Positions 36,698 to 45,853 of a stretch of 64,000 nt of DNA are shown here, piece after piece. How positions within the stretch are numbered: position 1 is the first letter of the stretch; each line of letters opens with the position of its first letter. The notes under the pieces were generated by a model. The model did no database searches. It worked only from the letters and a program-made list of their open reading frames with translations, and had not been told where the DNA came from. Origin of the DNA: Janthinobacterium sp. ROICE36 (lineage in GTDB: Bacteria > Pseudomonadota > Gammaproteobacteria > Burkholderiales > Burkholderiaceae_D); assembly GCF_002869965.1 (NCBI RefSeq), contig NZ_PEBS01000018.1, positions 24,990 through 88,989 of the forward strand, written 5' to 3'. Made by a program: the position numbers and the translations under genes.

Positions 36698-39600
36698 GCG
36701 CTTTTCAAGGGCGCGAAAATCTCCTGCAAGTCATCTTGCGTAATCGCCAGCGTTTGCCCCGGACCTTGGGCCAATACGGCATCGGCCAGTTCGGCCTTGC
36801 GGCGCTGCATTTCCTGGATTTTTTCTTCCAGCGTGCCTTTGGCGATCAATTTGTAGACAAATACCGGCTTGTCCTGGCCGATGCGCCAGGCACGGTCGGT
36901 GGCCTGATTTTCCACTGCCGGATTCCACCAGGGATCGTAGTGGATCACGGTATCGGCCGCGGTCAGGTTCAAGCCGACACCGCCGGCCTTCAGGCTGATC
37001 AAAAACAAGGGCACGTTGCCTTGCTGGAAAGTATCGACCTGCGCGCTGCGGTCCCGGGTCTCGCCCGTCAGCAAAGCATACGCGATGCCGCGCTCGCGCA
37101 ACTGCTCTTCGATCAGCGCCAGCATGCTGGTAAATTGCGAGAACACCAGCACTTTGCGCCCTTCGACCAGCAACGCATCCAGCATCTCCATCAATTCCAT
37201 CAACTTGGCCGAAGGCGCCATGCCTTTCTTGCCGGCGCCGGCCACCAGGCGCGGGTCGCAACAGACCTGGCGCAGCTTGAGCAAGGCTTCCAGGATCACG
37301 ATCTGGCTGCGCGCCAGGCCCTTGGCGGCGATCGCCGTGCGCACTTTTTCTGCCATCGCAAGGCGCACCGTTTCGTACAGATCGCGCTGCGCGCCGGCCA
37401 GCTCGACTTCGCGCACCATTTCTGTCTTGGCCGGCAATTCCTTGGCCACCTTGTCCTTGGTACGGCGCAGCAAAAACGGTTTGATGCGGCGTACCAGGAA
37501 AGCGTTGCGCGCGCCATCGCCGAGCTTTTCTATCGGTTTGCGAAACTCGGCGTTGAAGGTTTTTTGATCACCCAGCAAGCCTGGCATCAGGAAGTGAAAT
37601 TGCGCCCACAACTCACCCAGGTGATTTTGCAGCGGCGTGCCGGTCAGGCACAAGCGGTGCGTGGCCGCTAGCAACGCTGCCGTCTGTGCGGCCTTCGAAT
37701 TGCTGTTCTTGATGTATTGCGATTCGTCCAGGATCAGCAAATGAAAATGCTGACGACGCAAGACTTCCTCGTCGCGCGGCAGCAGCGCATACGTGGTCAG
37801 CACCAGGTCGTATAGCCCCATCTGTTCAAAATGCTGCGCGCGTTGCGGTCCGTGCAGCAGCAGCACCCTCAGAGCGGGCGCGAAGCGCGCCGCTTCGGCC
37901 TGCCAATTGCCCATCAGGCTAGTCGGCGCGACCACCAGGGCCGGCGACGTCAGCCGGCCCGCCTCCTTTTCCAGCAAGATGTGGGACAGTGTCTGGATGG
38001 TTTTCCCCAGTCCCATATCATCGGCCAGGATGCCGGCGAAATGGTACTCGCGCAAGAACTGCATCCATGCCAGCCCTTCGCTCTGGTAGGGACGCAAACT
38101 CGCCTGCAGGCCGGCCGGCGCGGCAACCGGCGCAACGCCGTCGAAACCGCGCAGTCTGGCGCCCAGCTGGCGTAGCCGTTCGCCGCCCGTCCAGCGCAGC
38201 TGAGCGCTCGCTTCCAGTTCGGCCAGGCGCGCCGCATCGAGCACCGGCAAGCGCATGCCGGCGCCGATGCGCTCCTTGAAATACAGCTCGCCCAAGGTAT
38301 GCAGAATCGGTTTGACGCGGCTCCACGGCAGGGCCACCCGCATGCCGCCGGGCAGGCGGGCGATCAAGTGTTCGGCATCACCGTGCAAGGCCAGCGCGGC
38401 CGGATTGAAGTGATCGGGCGCTTCACGTATCAGTTGCAGCAGCACCGGCAGCAGCGACTGCCGCTGCCCGTCGATGACGATGCCCAGTTCCAGCTCGAAC
38501 CAGGCGTTGCCGCCCTCGCCGTCTTCCGCCACCTCGGCATACCACTCGTCGATCGATGCCAGATCGTAGCGGTAGCCTGGGCCATATTCGATCAGCCAGC
38601 CCTGCTGGCGCAAGGCAGGCACACCGTGCGCGGAAAAATCGAGCCAGGCGGCCTGCCCCGGCAGTTGCAGTATGCCTGCCACGGAATGCAGCGCCTCTAT
38701 ACCGGCATCAGGGGCGATAAAACCGCGCGCTTGCAGGCTGCTCATGGCGGCCATTTCTGCTTGCATATCGCGCTTGATCGTCTCATTGCCGCTGGCGGCA
38801 TGCCGCTGCAGCTTTTGCGCGGCATCGGTCGAAGCGCGCAGGCCGTCATAATCGAACGCCAGCAGGGCGAAGTCGTGCGGCGGCGCGGCGGCGGTATCGC
38901 TGTCGATGCTGGCCAACAAAAGGAAAGGACGCGGCGCGATATCGTGCCGCACAATCTTGCGCGGCGCCGGTGGCGGTGCAACGATGCGGTCCAATCCTTG
39001 CGCCAGCATTTCACGCGCCAGGACGGCGCGCTGTTTGCCGGCGACGCGCGGCGCGCTGGCTACCAGCAGATTCAAATCGTTCGGCGCCAGGCCCGCCAGG
39101 CCCTCAGGCAAATTCAGCGGCCCGATTTCTCCAGCCTGGACAAACCACGCCGGCTCCGTCGCCAACACATATTCCAGCGGCGCGCCGTCGTCCGACTCCC
39201 AGCGCAGCATGACGCTCTCGTCCTCAAGCGCGACCCAAGCCAAGCGCGCCTGGCGCGCGCCGGCCGCCCGCATCGGGGTCAGCAGACCAGCCTTCAATTC
39301 ATCGCGTGTGGCGGCGCGGAACAGCCGCTGCCCTTGCAGCAAATCCTGCAACAGCTCAGCGCCGATGGCACCGTGCACAGCGGCAACAGCAGTGGAAAAC
39401 TCGGAGCCTCGGCGCTGCAGTAAAAACAGATGCGCCGAATAGCGATCGGCCGCCGTCATATAGGCCGGCGGCTGATGACGAATATCGTAGAGATTGGCCA
39501 GCACCGACACAGAGGAAATGGCGCCGCCGACGCGCAGCCGCGCACGACACAAGAACAGATCCAGGCTGCCAGAAGGATTTGGCATCAGCACATACACCAT

Positions 39601-40026
39601 GCGATACATGGCCTTGGCCGTAGCGCCGGCAGGTTTGACCACGGGCTTGGGCGCAACGACCTGCGTCAGGCCGCGCAGCCAGGAAAGCAGCGGCGGCGTC
39701 AGTGCATCCTCTGGCACGGCCACGGGCTGCGGCGGCGTCAGTTCCAGATAGCTTAGCAAGAGCGCGGCCACATGCTTGCAGTTGAAATCCATGGGACAAC
39801 TGCAAACGCCATCGAATCTCACACCGCGTGGGCCTGGCTTGACCCGCACCGTTTGCCGATAGCTTTGCCTGCCGCTTCCGCTGACCTTGCCTTTGATCTC
39901 ATCGCCATCGGCCGTGACGGCCAGCACCTTGCCGCGCCGCGCATAATCGCGGCCACGACTCAAGGTGCCCGCATCAAAAAAGGTGGCAATATCATTAGTA
40001 TTAAAAACAATAGTCAAAACGGTCAT
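36694..40026 (-). CDS. SWIM zinc-finger SNF2-family helicase
   Basis: This is a Swi2/Snf2-type DNA translocase of 1110 residues. A SWIM zinc finger (CSCPMDFNCKH, about residues 75-85) sits near the N-terminus. A long, poorly conserved middle part follows. The C-terminal half is the ATPase: DDMGLGKTIQ (Walker A), LDESQYIKN (DEAD-box-like motif II), LTGTPLQNHLGELW, and the second RecA domain with TDRAWRIGQDKPV. Bacterial proteins of this kind are HepA-like, and their role is uncertain (transcription recycling or DNA repair). It is the last gene of a tight pyrC-led run and converges with recG with interlocked stops. Confidence 0.9.
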   Translation of the reverse strand: MTVLTIVFNTNDIATFFDAGTLSRGRDYARRGKVLAVTADGDEIKGKVSGSGRQSYRQTVRVKPGPRGVRFDGVCSCPMDFNCKHVAALLLSYLELTPPQPVAVPEDALTPPLLSWLRGLTQVVAPKPVVKPAGATAKAMYRMVYVLMPNPSGSLDLFLCRARLRVGGAISSVSVLANLYDIRHQPPAYMTAADRYSAHLFLLQRRGSEFSTAVAAVHGAIGAELLQDLLQGQRLFRAATRDELKAGLLTPMRAAGARQARLAWVALEDESVMLRWESDDGAPLEYVLATEPAWFVQAGEIGPLNLPEGLAGLAPNDLNLLVASAPRVAGKQRAVLAREMLAQGLDRIVAPPPAPRKIVRHDIAPRPFLLLASIDSDTAAAPPHDFALLAFDYDGLRASTDAAQKLQRHAASGNETIKRDMQAEMAAMSSLQARGFIAPDAGIEALHSVAGILQLPGQAAWLDFSAHGVPALRQQGWLIEYGPGYRYDLASIDEWYAEVAEDGEGGNAWFELELGIVIDGQRQSLLPVLLQLIREAPDHFNPAALALHGDAEHLIARLPGGMRVALPWSRVKPILHTLGELYFKERIGAGMRLPVLDAARLAELEASAQLRWTGGERLRQLGARLRGFDGVAPVAAPAGLQASLRPYQSEGLAWMQFLREYHFAGILADDMGLGKTIQTLSHILLEKEAGRLTSPALVVAPTSLMGNWQAEAARFAPALRVLLLHGPQRAQHFEQMGLYDLVLTTYALLPRDEEVLRRQHFHLLILDESQYIKNSNSKAAQTAALLAATHRLCLTGTPLQNHLGELWAQFHFLMPGLLGDQKTFNAEFRKPIEKLGDGARNAFLVRRIKPFLLRRTKDKVAKELPAKTEMVREVELAGAQRDLYETVRLAMAEKVRTAIAAKGLARSQIVILEALLKLRQVCCDPRLVAGAGKKGMAPSAKLMELMEMLDALLVEGRKVLVFSQFTSMLALIEEQLRERGIAYALLTGETRDRSAQVDTFQQGNVPLFLISLKAGGVGLNLTAADTVIHYDPWWNPAVENQATDRAWRIGQDKPVFVYKLIAKGTLEEKIQEMQRRKAELADAVLAQGPGQTLAITQDDLQEIFAPLKSA

Positions 40027-40038
40027 CTCAAATTAGAC

Positions 40039-40164
40039 CTACATGCACATCCAGAAGCGGTTCGCCAGGTCGAGCATGAAGTCGGGGCGCAAATACGCCA
40101 TGAAAACAAAGGCCAACAACACGGCGCCAAGCAGGCGCCATAGCCAAGTGCGCCAGTTGCCCAT
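40039..40164 (-). CDS. 41-residue single-pass membrane protein coupled to the MFS gene
   Basis: This very small protein begins at ATG 40162-40164, which shares a base with the MFS stop (TGATG), so translation should be coupled. The sequence has a basic/aromatic start (MGNWRTWLWR), one membrane helix at about residues 11-24 (LLGAVLLAFVFMAY), then LRPDFMLDLANRFW and a short end with Cys. The SNF2 gene starts 12 bases further on. Strong composition bias, tight spacing and the clear helix suggest a real gene. I do not know its function; an accessory or stability factor for a membrane complex is possible. Confidence 0.7.
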   Translation of the reverse strand: MGNWRTWLWRLLGAVLLAFVFMAYLRPDFMLDLANRFWMCM

Positions 40165-41378
40165 CAGGCTGCTACCGCCGCACGCCTGACGGCGCGCTCG
40201 TCGATGGGCAGGTTGATCAGCGCGGCCAGCAAGCCCAGGCCGATGGTGATCATCCACACGACGTGGTAACTGCCCTGCTGCTCATACAGGTAGCCGCCCA
40301 GCCACGCGCCCAGGAAGCTGCCCACCTGGTGCGAGAAGAACACCATCCCGGCCAGCATCGACAGATGCTTCACGCCGAAGATGCCGGCGATGATGCCGTT
40401 CGTCAGCGGCACCGTCGACAGCCATAGCAAGCCCATGCCGGCGGCGAACAGGTACACCGACCACGCCGACAATGGCGCCAGCAGGAATAGCGCAATGATC
40501 ACCGCGCGCGTCACATAGATGGCCGACAGCAGGTAGCGCTTGGCGATCTTGCCACCGAGTTTGCCCGCATAGTAGGAACCGACGATGTTGAACAGGCCGA
40601 TCAGCGCCAGCGCCGTGACGGCGATATTCGGATTCATCAATCCCTGGTCCTTCAGGTAGGCCGGCAAGTGCACGCCGATGAAGACCAGCTGGAAACCGCA
40701 GACAAAATAGCCGGCCAGCAGCAGCCAGAACGAACGGTGGCCGATAGCTTCGCCGAAGGCCGCACCGATGCTTTGCTGCGTACCGCTGGCGTGCGTGACG
40801 GGCGGCTCGCGCAGGTAGAAGGCCATCGGGATCATCGCCAGCAGCACCAGCGCCGCCAAGACATAAAAGGCGTTTTGCCAGCCCACCGCAGAAATCAGTT
40901 GCTGCTCGACCGGCATCATCAGGAACTGGCCGAACGAGCCGGCCGCCGACGAGATGCCGAAGGCCCACGAGCGCTGCTCGGGCGGTGCGCTGCGGCCGAT
41001 GATGCCGCTGATGGCGCCGAAGGCCGTGCAGGCCAGCGCCAGGCCGATGAAGATACCCGAGCCAACGATGAACAGGGTCGATTGCGTCACCAGCGCCATC
41101 CACACCAGGCCCGCCATGTAGCTGATGGCGCCGACAATGACGACGTGCATGGTGCCGAAACGGTCGGCGGCCATGCCGGCGAACGGTCCGAAGACACCCC
41201 ACATCAGGTTTTGCATGGCTAGCGCCAGCGAATACGTTTCACGCGTCCAGCCATTCGCTTGCGAGATCGGCTGCATCCAGAAACCCAGGCCGTGGCGCAC
41301 GCCCATCGCCAGGGTAAGGACGACGCCACTGGCGATGAGGACAGTTTTCAGGCTGGGGCGGGAAGACTGCAATGTCAT
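40164..41378 (-). CDS. MFS transporter
   Basis: This inner-membrane major facilitator protein has 404 residues and about 12 helices in two six-helix halves. The loop 2-3 motif is GPFAGMAADRFGTMHVV, a variant of the MFS signature GxxxDRxGxxxx. The N-terminal LGFWMQPISQANGWTRETYSLALA resembles MFS members related to monocarboxylate or oxalate/formate carriers. The substrate is unknown. The gene overlaps the upstream oxidoreductase by four bases and the downstream 41-residue gene by one base, so all three are probably translated as a unit. Confidence 0.88.
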   Translation of the reverse strand: MTLQSSRPSLKTVLIASGVVLTLAMGVRHGLGFWMQPISQANGWTRETYSLALAMQNLMWGVFGPFAGMAADRFGTMHVVIVGAISYMAGLVWMALVTQSTLFIVGSGIFIGLALACTAFGAISGIIGRSAPPEQRSWAFGISSAAGSFGQFLMMPVEQQLISAVGWQNAFYVLAALVLLAMIPMAFYLREPPVTHASGTQQSIGAAFGEAIGHRSFWLLLAGYFVCGFQLVFIGVHLPAYLKDQGLMNPNIAVTALALIGLFNIVGSYYAGKLGGKIAKRYLLSAIYVTRAVIIALFLLAPLSAWSVYLFAAGMGLLWLSTVPLTNGIIAGIFGVKHLSMLAGMVFFSHQVGSFLGAWLGGYLYEQQGSYHVVWMITIGLGLLAALINLPIDERAVRRAAVAA

Positions 41379-42379
41379 GGGGTTCCTGATTTCGCCTGGT
41401 CGGCTCTGTAAACCAGGCCGATCTGGCCGCGCATGGTGTCAAGATTGCGCATCAACGCCACGCTATCGGCATGCGGCATGACGGGGCTTTCCAGCAGGCC
41501 GGCGCGGATGCAGCGCATCGCTTCGATCGCCTCGTGCGCGTAGCCATTGCCCAGGTAAGGCGCGGCGACAACGCGGCGTTCGCCATCCATCGTTTCGACG
41601 ATCAGATGATCGGGTTTATAAAAACGGTTGGGCAGGCGGATGCGTCCCAAGCTGCCGGAAATGCTCATTTCCGTGGGCGTTTGCGCGCGCAGGCTGCAGG
41701 CGCAGGATGAGGTGCCGCCGCCCGCGTGCAGCAGCGAAAACACGACCTGCTCATCGACGCCGGTGGCGCCCATTTCAGCCAGCGCCTGCACTTGCGATAC
41801 AGGACCGAGGAAGAAGGCCGCCATCGACAGCGGATAGATGCCCACGTCGAGCAGTGCGCCGCCACCGAGTTCGGGATTGAACATGCGGTGCTCGGGCGGG
41901 AAATTGGCGACAAAGCCGATATCGGCTTGCACTTGCTGCAGCATGCCGATCTCGCCGCTGGCGATGATATGCTGCGCTTCCTGCACGGCGGGCAGGAAAC
42001 GGCTCCACATGGCTTCCATTAAAAACAACCCTTTTTCGCGTGCCATATCGACCACGGCCTGCGCTTCGCGCGCGTTCATGGTGAACGGTTTTTCGCACAC
42101 GACGTGCTTGCCGGCGGCCAGGCACAGCAAGGCATTTTCCGCATGCAGCGTATGCGGCGTGGCGATATAGATCACGTCCACTTCGGGATCCATGGCCAGC
42201 GCCTGGTAGGAACCATGGCAACGCTCGATGCTGAATTCGGCGCCGAAGGCCTGTGCGCTGGCGGCGCTGCGCGAAGCGACCGCCACCAGTTGCGCACCGG
42301 GCGCGTCGCGCAAGCCATCGGCCATCGCGCGGGCGATCTTGCCGGTGCCGAGGATGCCCCAGCGAACCTTGTTTTCCAT
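41375..42379 (-). CDS. Gfo/Idh/MocA-family NAD(P)-dependent oxidoreductase
   Basis: This oxidoreductase of 334 residues has a Rossmann N-domain, starting VRWGILGTGKIARAMADGL, and the family's EKPFTMNAREAQAVV segment with the catalytic-region Lys. The C-domain carries GGGALLDVGIYPLSMAAFFLG, close to dihydrodiol dehydrogenase and glucose-fructose oxidoreductase relatives. The substrate is probably a sugar or cyclic polyol. The end overlaps the MFS start by four bases, which suggests transporter and enzyme handle the same compound (inference). It follows the DUF3025 gene by three bases. Confidence 0.9.
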   Translation of the reverse strand: MENKVRWGILGTGKIARAMADGLRDAPGAQLVAVASRSAASAQAFGAEFSIERCHGSYQALAMDPEVDVIYIATPHTLHAENALLCLAAGKHVVCEKPFTMNAREAQAVVDMAREKGLFLMEAMWSRFLPAVQEAQHIIASGEIGMLQQVQADIGFVANFPPEHRMFNPELGGGALLDVGIYPLSMAAFFLGPVSQVQALAEMGATGVDEQVVFSLLHAGGGTSSCACSLRAQTPTEMSISGSLGRIRLPNRFYKPDHLIVETMDGERRVVAAPYLGNGYAHEAIEAMRCIRAGLLESPVMPHADSVALMRNLDTMRGQIGLVYRADQAKSGTP

Positions 42380-42382
42380 GCT

Positions 42383-43198
42383 CTACTCTCTTTCTGCGCA
42401 AGCTGCCTTGCGCTTCGGGCGGAACACCGCCGCGTCATTGTAAAAATCGTCGTCCTGGCCCTCGCACCAGCCGGGCAAGCCCAGCACAGGCAGCGGCGTG
42501 AAGTCCGCCGTGGTGAGACCTTGCTGCGCCAGGTCTAGCGCCACCCGCTCGTCGAGCCAGGCGCGGCGTGCCGCACCATCGAGCGCAAAGTAAGCATCGC
42601 CGGCGAAAATCACGCGCGTGTGCGCCGTGATGGCCTTGCGTGGCGCCACCAGTTTTTCCATCAGCGCGTGGCCGAACAGCCAGACTTCGGCGTCGCCGCC
42701 GACGCCAAACTTGTCGCGTTGCGCGATAAAAGCGCTGCGCCAGTCATGTCCACGCAAGGCCACTTCCAGCGCACGTCCGGCATCGCTGTCGCGCAGCACC
42801 AGCAAGGCGGAATTTTCGTCAAAGATCGTCGCGCCATCGCGCGCGGGACCACGCGATTTGCCGACCCCGGACAGAGCGATCTGCGCCGCCTGCAGCGCAT
42901 TCAGCTGCCGCTTGATGCGAGGGAAGGTGAGCCACACGAGCGCATTGAAAAAGTCATGCATATTGTCGCGCGTGGGCACGCCGCCCGTCGCGCCGATGAA
43001 CTCCTCGTAGGGCACGCCTTCGGGCAAGTCCGCTTGCGGCACGAAGCACAGCGGCAAGCCGGAGGGATTGCGCAAATCCAGCGCCCGCGCCTGCCGGTTC
43101 AGCGCCTGGACCACTGTGTCACGCTGCAGGTCCAGCTGCCGTCGCGCCGGCAGCACCGTGGCATACCAGGGGCGGCTCCAGTCTATCGATGGCAGCAT
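42383..43198 (-). CDS. DUF3025 domain protein
   Basis: This soluble protein of 271 residues is recognised by the DUF3025 core: PTRDNMHDFFNALVWLTFP, then KRQLNALQAAQI, and later DENSALLVLRDS. The conserved Arg-Asp-Asn-His and Glu-Asn residues look like an active site, but no activity is established for the family. It starts MLPSIDWSRPWYATVL. It is 6 bases downstream of pyrC and 3 bases upstream of the oxidoreductase gene, so it is part of the same transcript. Confidence 0.88.
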   Translation of the reverse strand: MLPSIDWSRPWYATVLPARRQLDLQRDTVVQALNRQARALDLRNPSGLPLCFVPQADLPEGVPYEEFIGATGGVPTRDNMHDFFNALVWLTFPRIKRQLNALQAAQIALSGVGKSRGPARDGATIFDENSALLVLRDSDAGRALEVALRGHDWRSAFIAQRDKFGVGGDAEVWLFGHALMEKLVAPRKAITAHTRVIFAGDAYFALDGAARRAWLDERVALDLAQQGLTTADFTPLPVLGLPGWCEGQDDDFYNDAAVFRPKRKAACAERE

Positions 43199-43204
43199 GA
43201 ACGC

Positions 43205-44257
43205 TTAGACCATTTTCCAGTTGATCTGCTCGCCCGCGTTGAGCGGAATGACATGGCTGTCGCCCAACGGCAGCGAGGCTGGCAAAGTCCAGCTTTCGCG
43301 CTTCAAGGTGATGCTGTCCGTGTTGCGTGGCAGGCCGTAAAAGGCCGGGCCGTGGAAGCTGGCAAACGCTTCCAGTTTATCGAGCGCGCCGGCCCGTTCG
43401 AACGCTTCGGCATACATTTCCATCGCGTGCAGGGCCGTGTAGCAGCCGGCGCAGCCGCAGGCCATTTCCTTGGCGCCTTGCGCGTGCGGCGCCGAGTCGG
43501 TCCCGAGGAAGAAGCGCTCGTCGCCGCTGGCGGCGGCCGTCATCAGCGCCAAACGGTGCTCTTCGCGCTTGAGGATGGGCAGGCAGTAGTAATGCGGGCG
43601 GATGCCACCCTTGAAAATCTCGTTGCGGTTGTACAGCAAATGATGCGCCGTGATGGTGGCGGCGATCGGGCCTTCCGCTTCAGCCACGTACTGCGCCGCG
43701 TCCTTGGTGGTGATATGTTCGAACACCACGGACAGGGCCGGGAAGGCGCTGCGCAGCGGGCGCATCACGCGCTCGATGAAGACGGCTTCGCGGTCGAAAA
43801 TGTCGATCTCCGGGTCCGTCACTTCGCCGTGCACGAGGAAGGGCATGCCCACTTCCTGCATCACTTCGAGCACCTGGTAGCAATTCTTCAAATCCGTCAC
43901 GCCCAGGTCGGAATTGGTGGTGGCGCCGGCCGGATACAATTTGACGGCCTGCACGATGCCGCTGTCCTGCGCGCGGCGGATTTCGTCGGGCGAGGTGTTG
44001 TTCGTCAGGTACAGCACCATCAGCGGATCGAAGTTCACGCCTTCGGGCACGGCGGCCAGGATGCGCTCGCGGTAGGCGGCGGCGTCCGCCGTGGTGGTGA
44101 CGGGCGGCTTCAGGTTCGGCATGACGATGGCGCGGCCGAACTGGCGCGCGCTGTGCGGCAGCACGCTGGCCATGACGGCGCCGTCGCGCAGGTGCAAATG
44201 CCAGTCGTCAGGACGGGTGATGGTGATGGAAGTCGGGGCGTGATCGAGTGTGGACAT
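43205..44257 (-). CDS. pyrC: Dihydroorotase
   Basis: This zinc amidohydrolase of 350 residues closes carbamoyl-aspartate to dihydroorotate, the third step of pyrimidine synthesis. It belongs to the class II (Escherichia coli PyrC-like) group: [13 protein letters not shown] with metal ligands His20 and His22, [28 protein letters not shown] with the lysine that is normally carboxylated, VHGEVT, and [15 protein letters not shown]. It is the first gene of a run of six closely spaced minus-strand genes ending at 36694. The 157-base gap upstream contains the gltL terminator. Confidence 0.96.
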   Translation of the reverse strand: MSTLDHAPTSITITRPDDWHLHLRDGAVMASVLPHSARQFGRAIVMPNLKPPVTTTADAAAYRERILAAVPEGVNFDPLMVLYLTNNTSPDEIRRAQDSGIVQAVKLYPAGATTNSDLGVTDLKNCYQVLEVMQEVGMPFLVHGEVTDPEIDIFDREAVFIERVMRPLRSAFPALSVVFEHITTKDAAQYVAEAEGPIAATITAHHLLYNRNEIFKGGIRPHYYCLPILKREEHRLALMTAAASGDERFFLGTDSAPHAQGAKEMACGCAGCYTALHAMEMYAEAFERAGALDKLEAFASFHGPAFYGLPRNTDSITLKRESWTLPASLPLGDSHVIPLNAGEQINWKMV

Positions 44258-44368
44258 GGCGGCAGCTCTCAGGCAGTCATTGAGGATGCTGCCATTTTAC
44301 CAGCCGCAAGGCTGCCTTAGCGGCCAGGCTTCCTGATGCAAATGTGGGGCAAGCGTGCTGTCAACGCA

Positions 44369-44396
44369 AAAACGGCCGGTGGAGACCGGCCATTTT
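44369..44396 (-). terminator. Intrinsic terminator after gltL
   Basis: A 7-bp perfect GC stem (GGCCGGT and ACCGGCC, 44374-44380 and 44385-44391) is flanked by A-rich and T-rich runs on both sides, so it could work in both directions. It lies about 20 bases after the gltL stop and ends the gltIJKL transcript. Confidence 0.85.
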
Positions 44397-44414
44397 TATC
44401 GGGAAAACCAGGGA

Positions 44415-45140
44415 TCAATGAATGATTTTCGCCAAGAAATCGCGCGCGCGGTCCGAGCGTGTCGTATTGAAGAAGTCATCCTTGCTGCAATCCTCGATGA
44501 TCTTGCCCTGGTCCATGAAGACGATGCGGTTGGCCACGCGCTTGGCAAAGCCCATCTCGTGCGTGACGACCATCATCGTCATGCCTTCCTGCGCCAGGCC
44601 CACCATCACGTCGAGCACCTCGTTGATCATTTCCGGATCGAGCGCCGAAGTGGGCTCGTCGAACAGCATGGCGATCGGGTCCATCGACAGCGCCCGGGCG
44701 ATCGCCACGCGCTGCTGCTGGCCGCCCGACAGCTGGCCGGGGAATTTATCCTGCTGCGACAGCAGGCCCACGCGGTCCAGGTATTTCAAGCCCTTGGCAT
44801 TGGCTTCGTCGGCGCTACGACCGAGCACCTTGATCTGGCCGATGGTCAGGTTTTCGCGGATAGACAGGTGCGGAAACAGCTCGAAATTCTGGAACACCAT
44901 GCCGATGCGCGCACGCAGTTTCGACAAGTTCGTCTTCGGGTCGTTGACGGTAATGCCGTCGACGATGATCTGTCCCTGCTGTATCGGTTCGAGGCCGTTG
45001 ACGGTCTTGATCAGGGTTGACTTGCCGGAGCCGGACGGGCCGCAAATGACCATCACGTCGCCCTTGGCGACCTTGGTGGTGCAGTCGGTCAGTACCTGGA
45101 ACTGCCCATACCATTTGCTGACGTTGTTGAGTTCGATCAT
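44415..45140 (-). CDS. gltL: Glutamate/aspartate ABC transporter ATP-binding protein
   Basis: This is the ATPase of a polar amino acid importer, 241 residues. Walker A is GPSGSGKST at about 34-42, the signature is LSGGQQQRVAIARAL, and Walker B is MLFDEPTSALDPEM. The family-typical VVTHEMGFAKRVANRIVFMDQG and the C-terminal RARDFLAKI, which marks the PAAT subfamily, are present. It is the last gene of gltIJKL. Specificity for glutamate/aspartate is taken from the binding protein and gene order. Confidence 0.94.
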   Translation of the reverse strand: MIELNNVSKWYGQFQVLTDCTTKVAKGDVMVICGPSGSGKSTLIKTVNGLEPIQQGQIIVDGITVNDPKTNLSKLRARIGMVFQNFELFPHLSIRENLTIGQIKVLGRSADEANAKGLKYLDRVGLLSQQDKFPGQLSGGQQQRVAIARALSMDPIAMLFDEPTSALDPEMINEVLDVMVGLAQEGMTMMVVTHEMGFAKRVANRIVFMDQGKIIEDCSKDDFFNTTRSDRARDFLAKIIH

Positions 45141-45159
45141 CTTGTTCTTTCTTTTTCAG

Positions 45160-45852
45160 TTAGCGAATGATGGCGACGCGTTTCTGCAGGCGTTTTACCA
45201 GGAACGACAAGGCATAGCACAGCACGAAATACACGACGGCGACAAACACATACATTTCCACCAGGCGGCCGTCGCGCTGCGCGATTTTCGAGGCGGCGCC
45301 GACGAAATCGGGGATCGACAGCACGTACACGAGCGACACATCCTGGAACAGCACGATGGTCTGCGTCAGCAGCACGGGAATCATGTTGCGAAAGGCCTGC
45401 GGCAGCACGATGCTGCCCATGGTCTGCCGGTAATTCATGCCCAGCGCCTGGCCGGCCCACACCTGGCCGCGAGGAATCGACTGTATGCCGCTACGCATGA
45501 TCTCGCAATAGTATGCCGCCTCGAACATGATGAAGGTGATCAGCGCGGAAGAAAATGCGCCCACTTTCACGGGTTCGTTCGCGCCGATGACCCAGGCAGC
45601 GATGTACGGCACCAGGAAGTAGAACCAGAAGATCACCAGCACCAGCGGGATCGAGCGTATCAGGTTGACGTAGCTCGATGCCGCGCCCGAGATAAGGCGG
45701 TTGCTGGACAGGCGCATCAGCGCCAGCAGTGTGCCCAGCACGATGCCGCCCACCATGGCCAGCGCCGTCAGTTTCAGGGTGAAGACCATGCCGGTCTGGA
45801 ACAGGTAAACCCACGAGCGGGAGATGACATCGAAATCGAAGTTACCTAACAT
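45160..45852 (-). CDS. gltK: Glutamate/aspartate ABC transporter permease GltK
   Basis: This inner-membrane permease of 230 residues has about five helices. The N-terminal part has LTALAMVGGIVLGTLLALMRLS. The EAA loop that contacts the ATPase is GQALGMNYRQTMGSIVLPQAFRNMIP (abbreviated; key residues Gly and Ala near 140), and SLVYVLSIPDFV follows. It is separated by one base from gltJ and 19 bases from gltL. Confidence 0.93.
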   Translation of the reverse strand: MLGNFDFDVISRSWVYLFQTGMVFTLKLTALAMVGGIVLGTLLALMRLSSNRLISGAASSYVNLIRSIPLVLVIFWFYFLVPYIAAWVIGANEPVKVGAFSSALITFIMFEAAYYCEIMRSGIQSIPRGQVWAGQALGMNYRQTMGSIVLPQAFRNMIPVLLTQTIVLFQDVSLVYVLSIPDFVGAASKIAQRDGRLVEMYVFVAVVYFVLCYALSFLVKRLQKRVAIIR

Positions 45853-45853
45853 G

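Noticed and set aside
36694..40026. SNF2 helicase as part of a DISARM-like or other defence system
   Set aside because: SNF2 helicases occur in such systems, but no methyltransferase, nuclease or PLD partner lies nearby, and the SWIM-SNF2 type next to housekeeping genes is common in proteobacteria.
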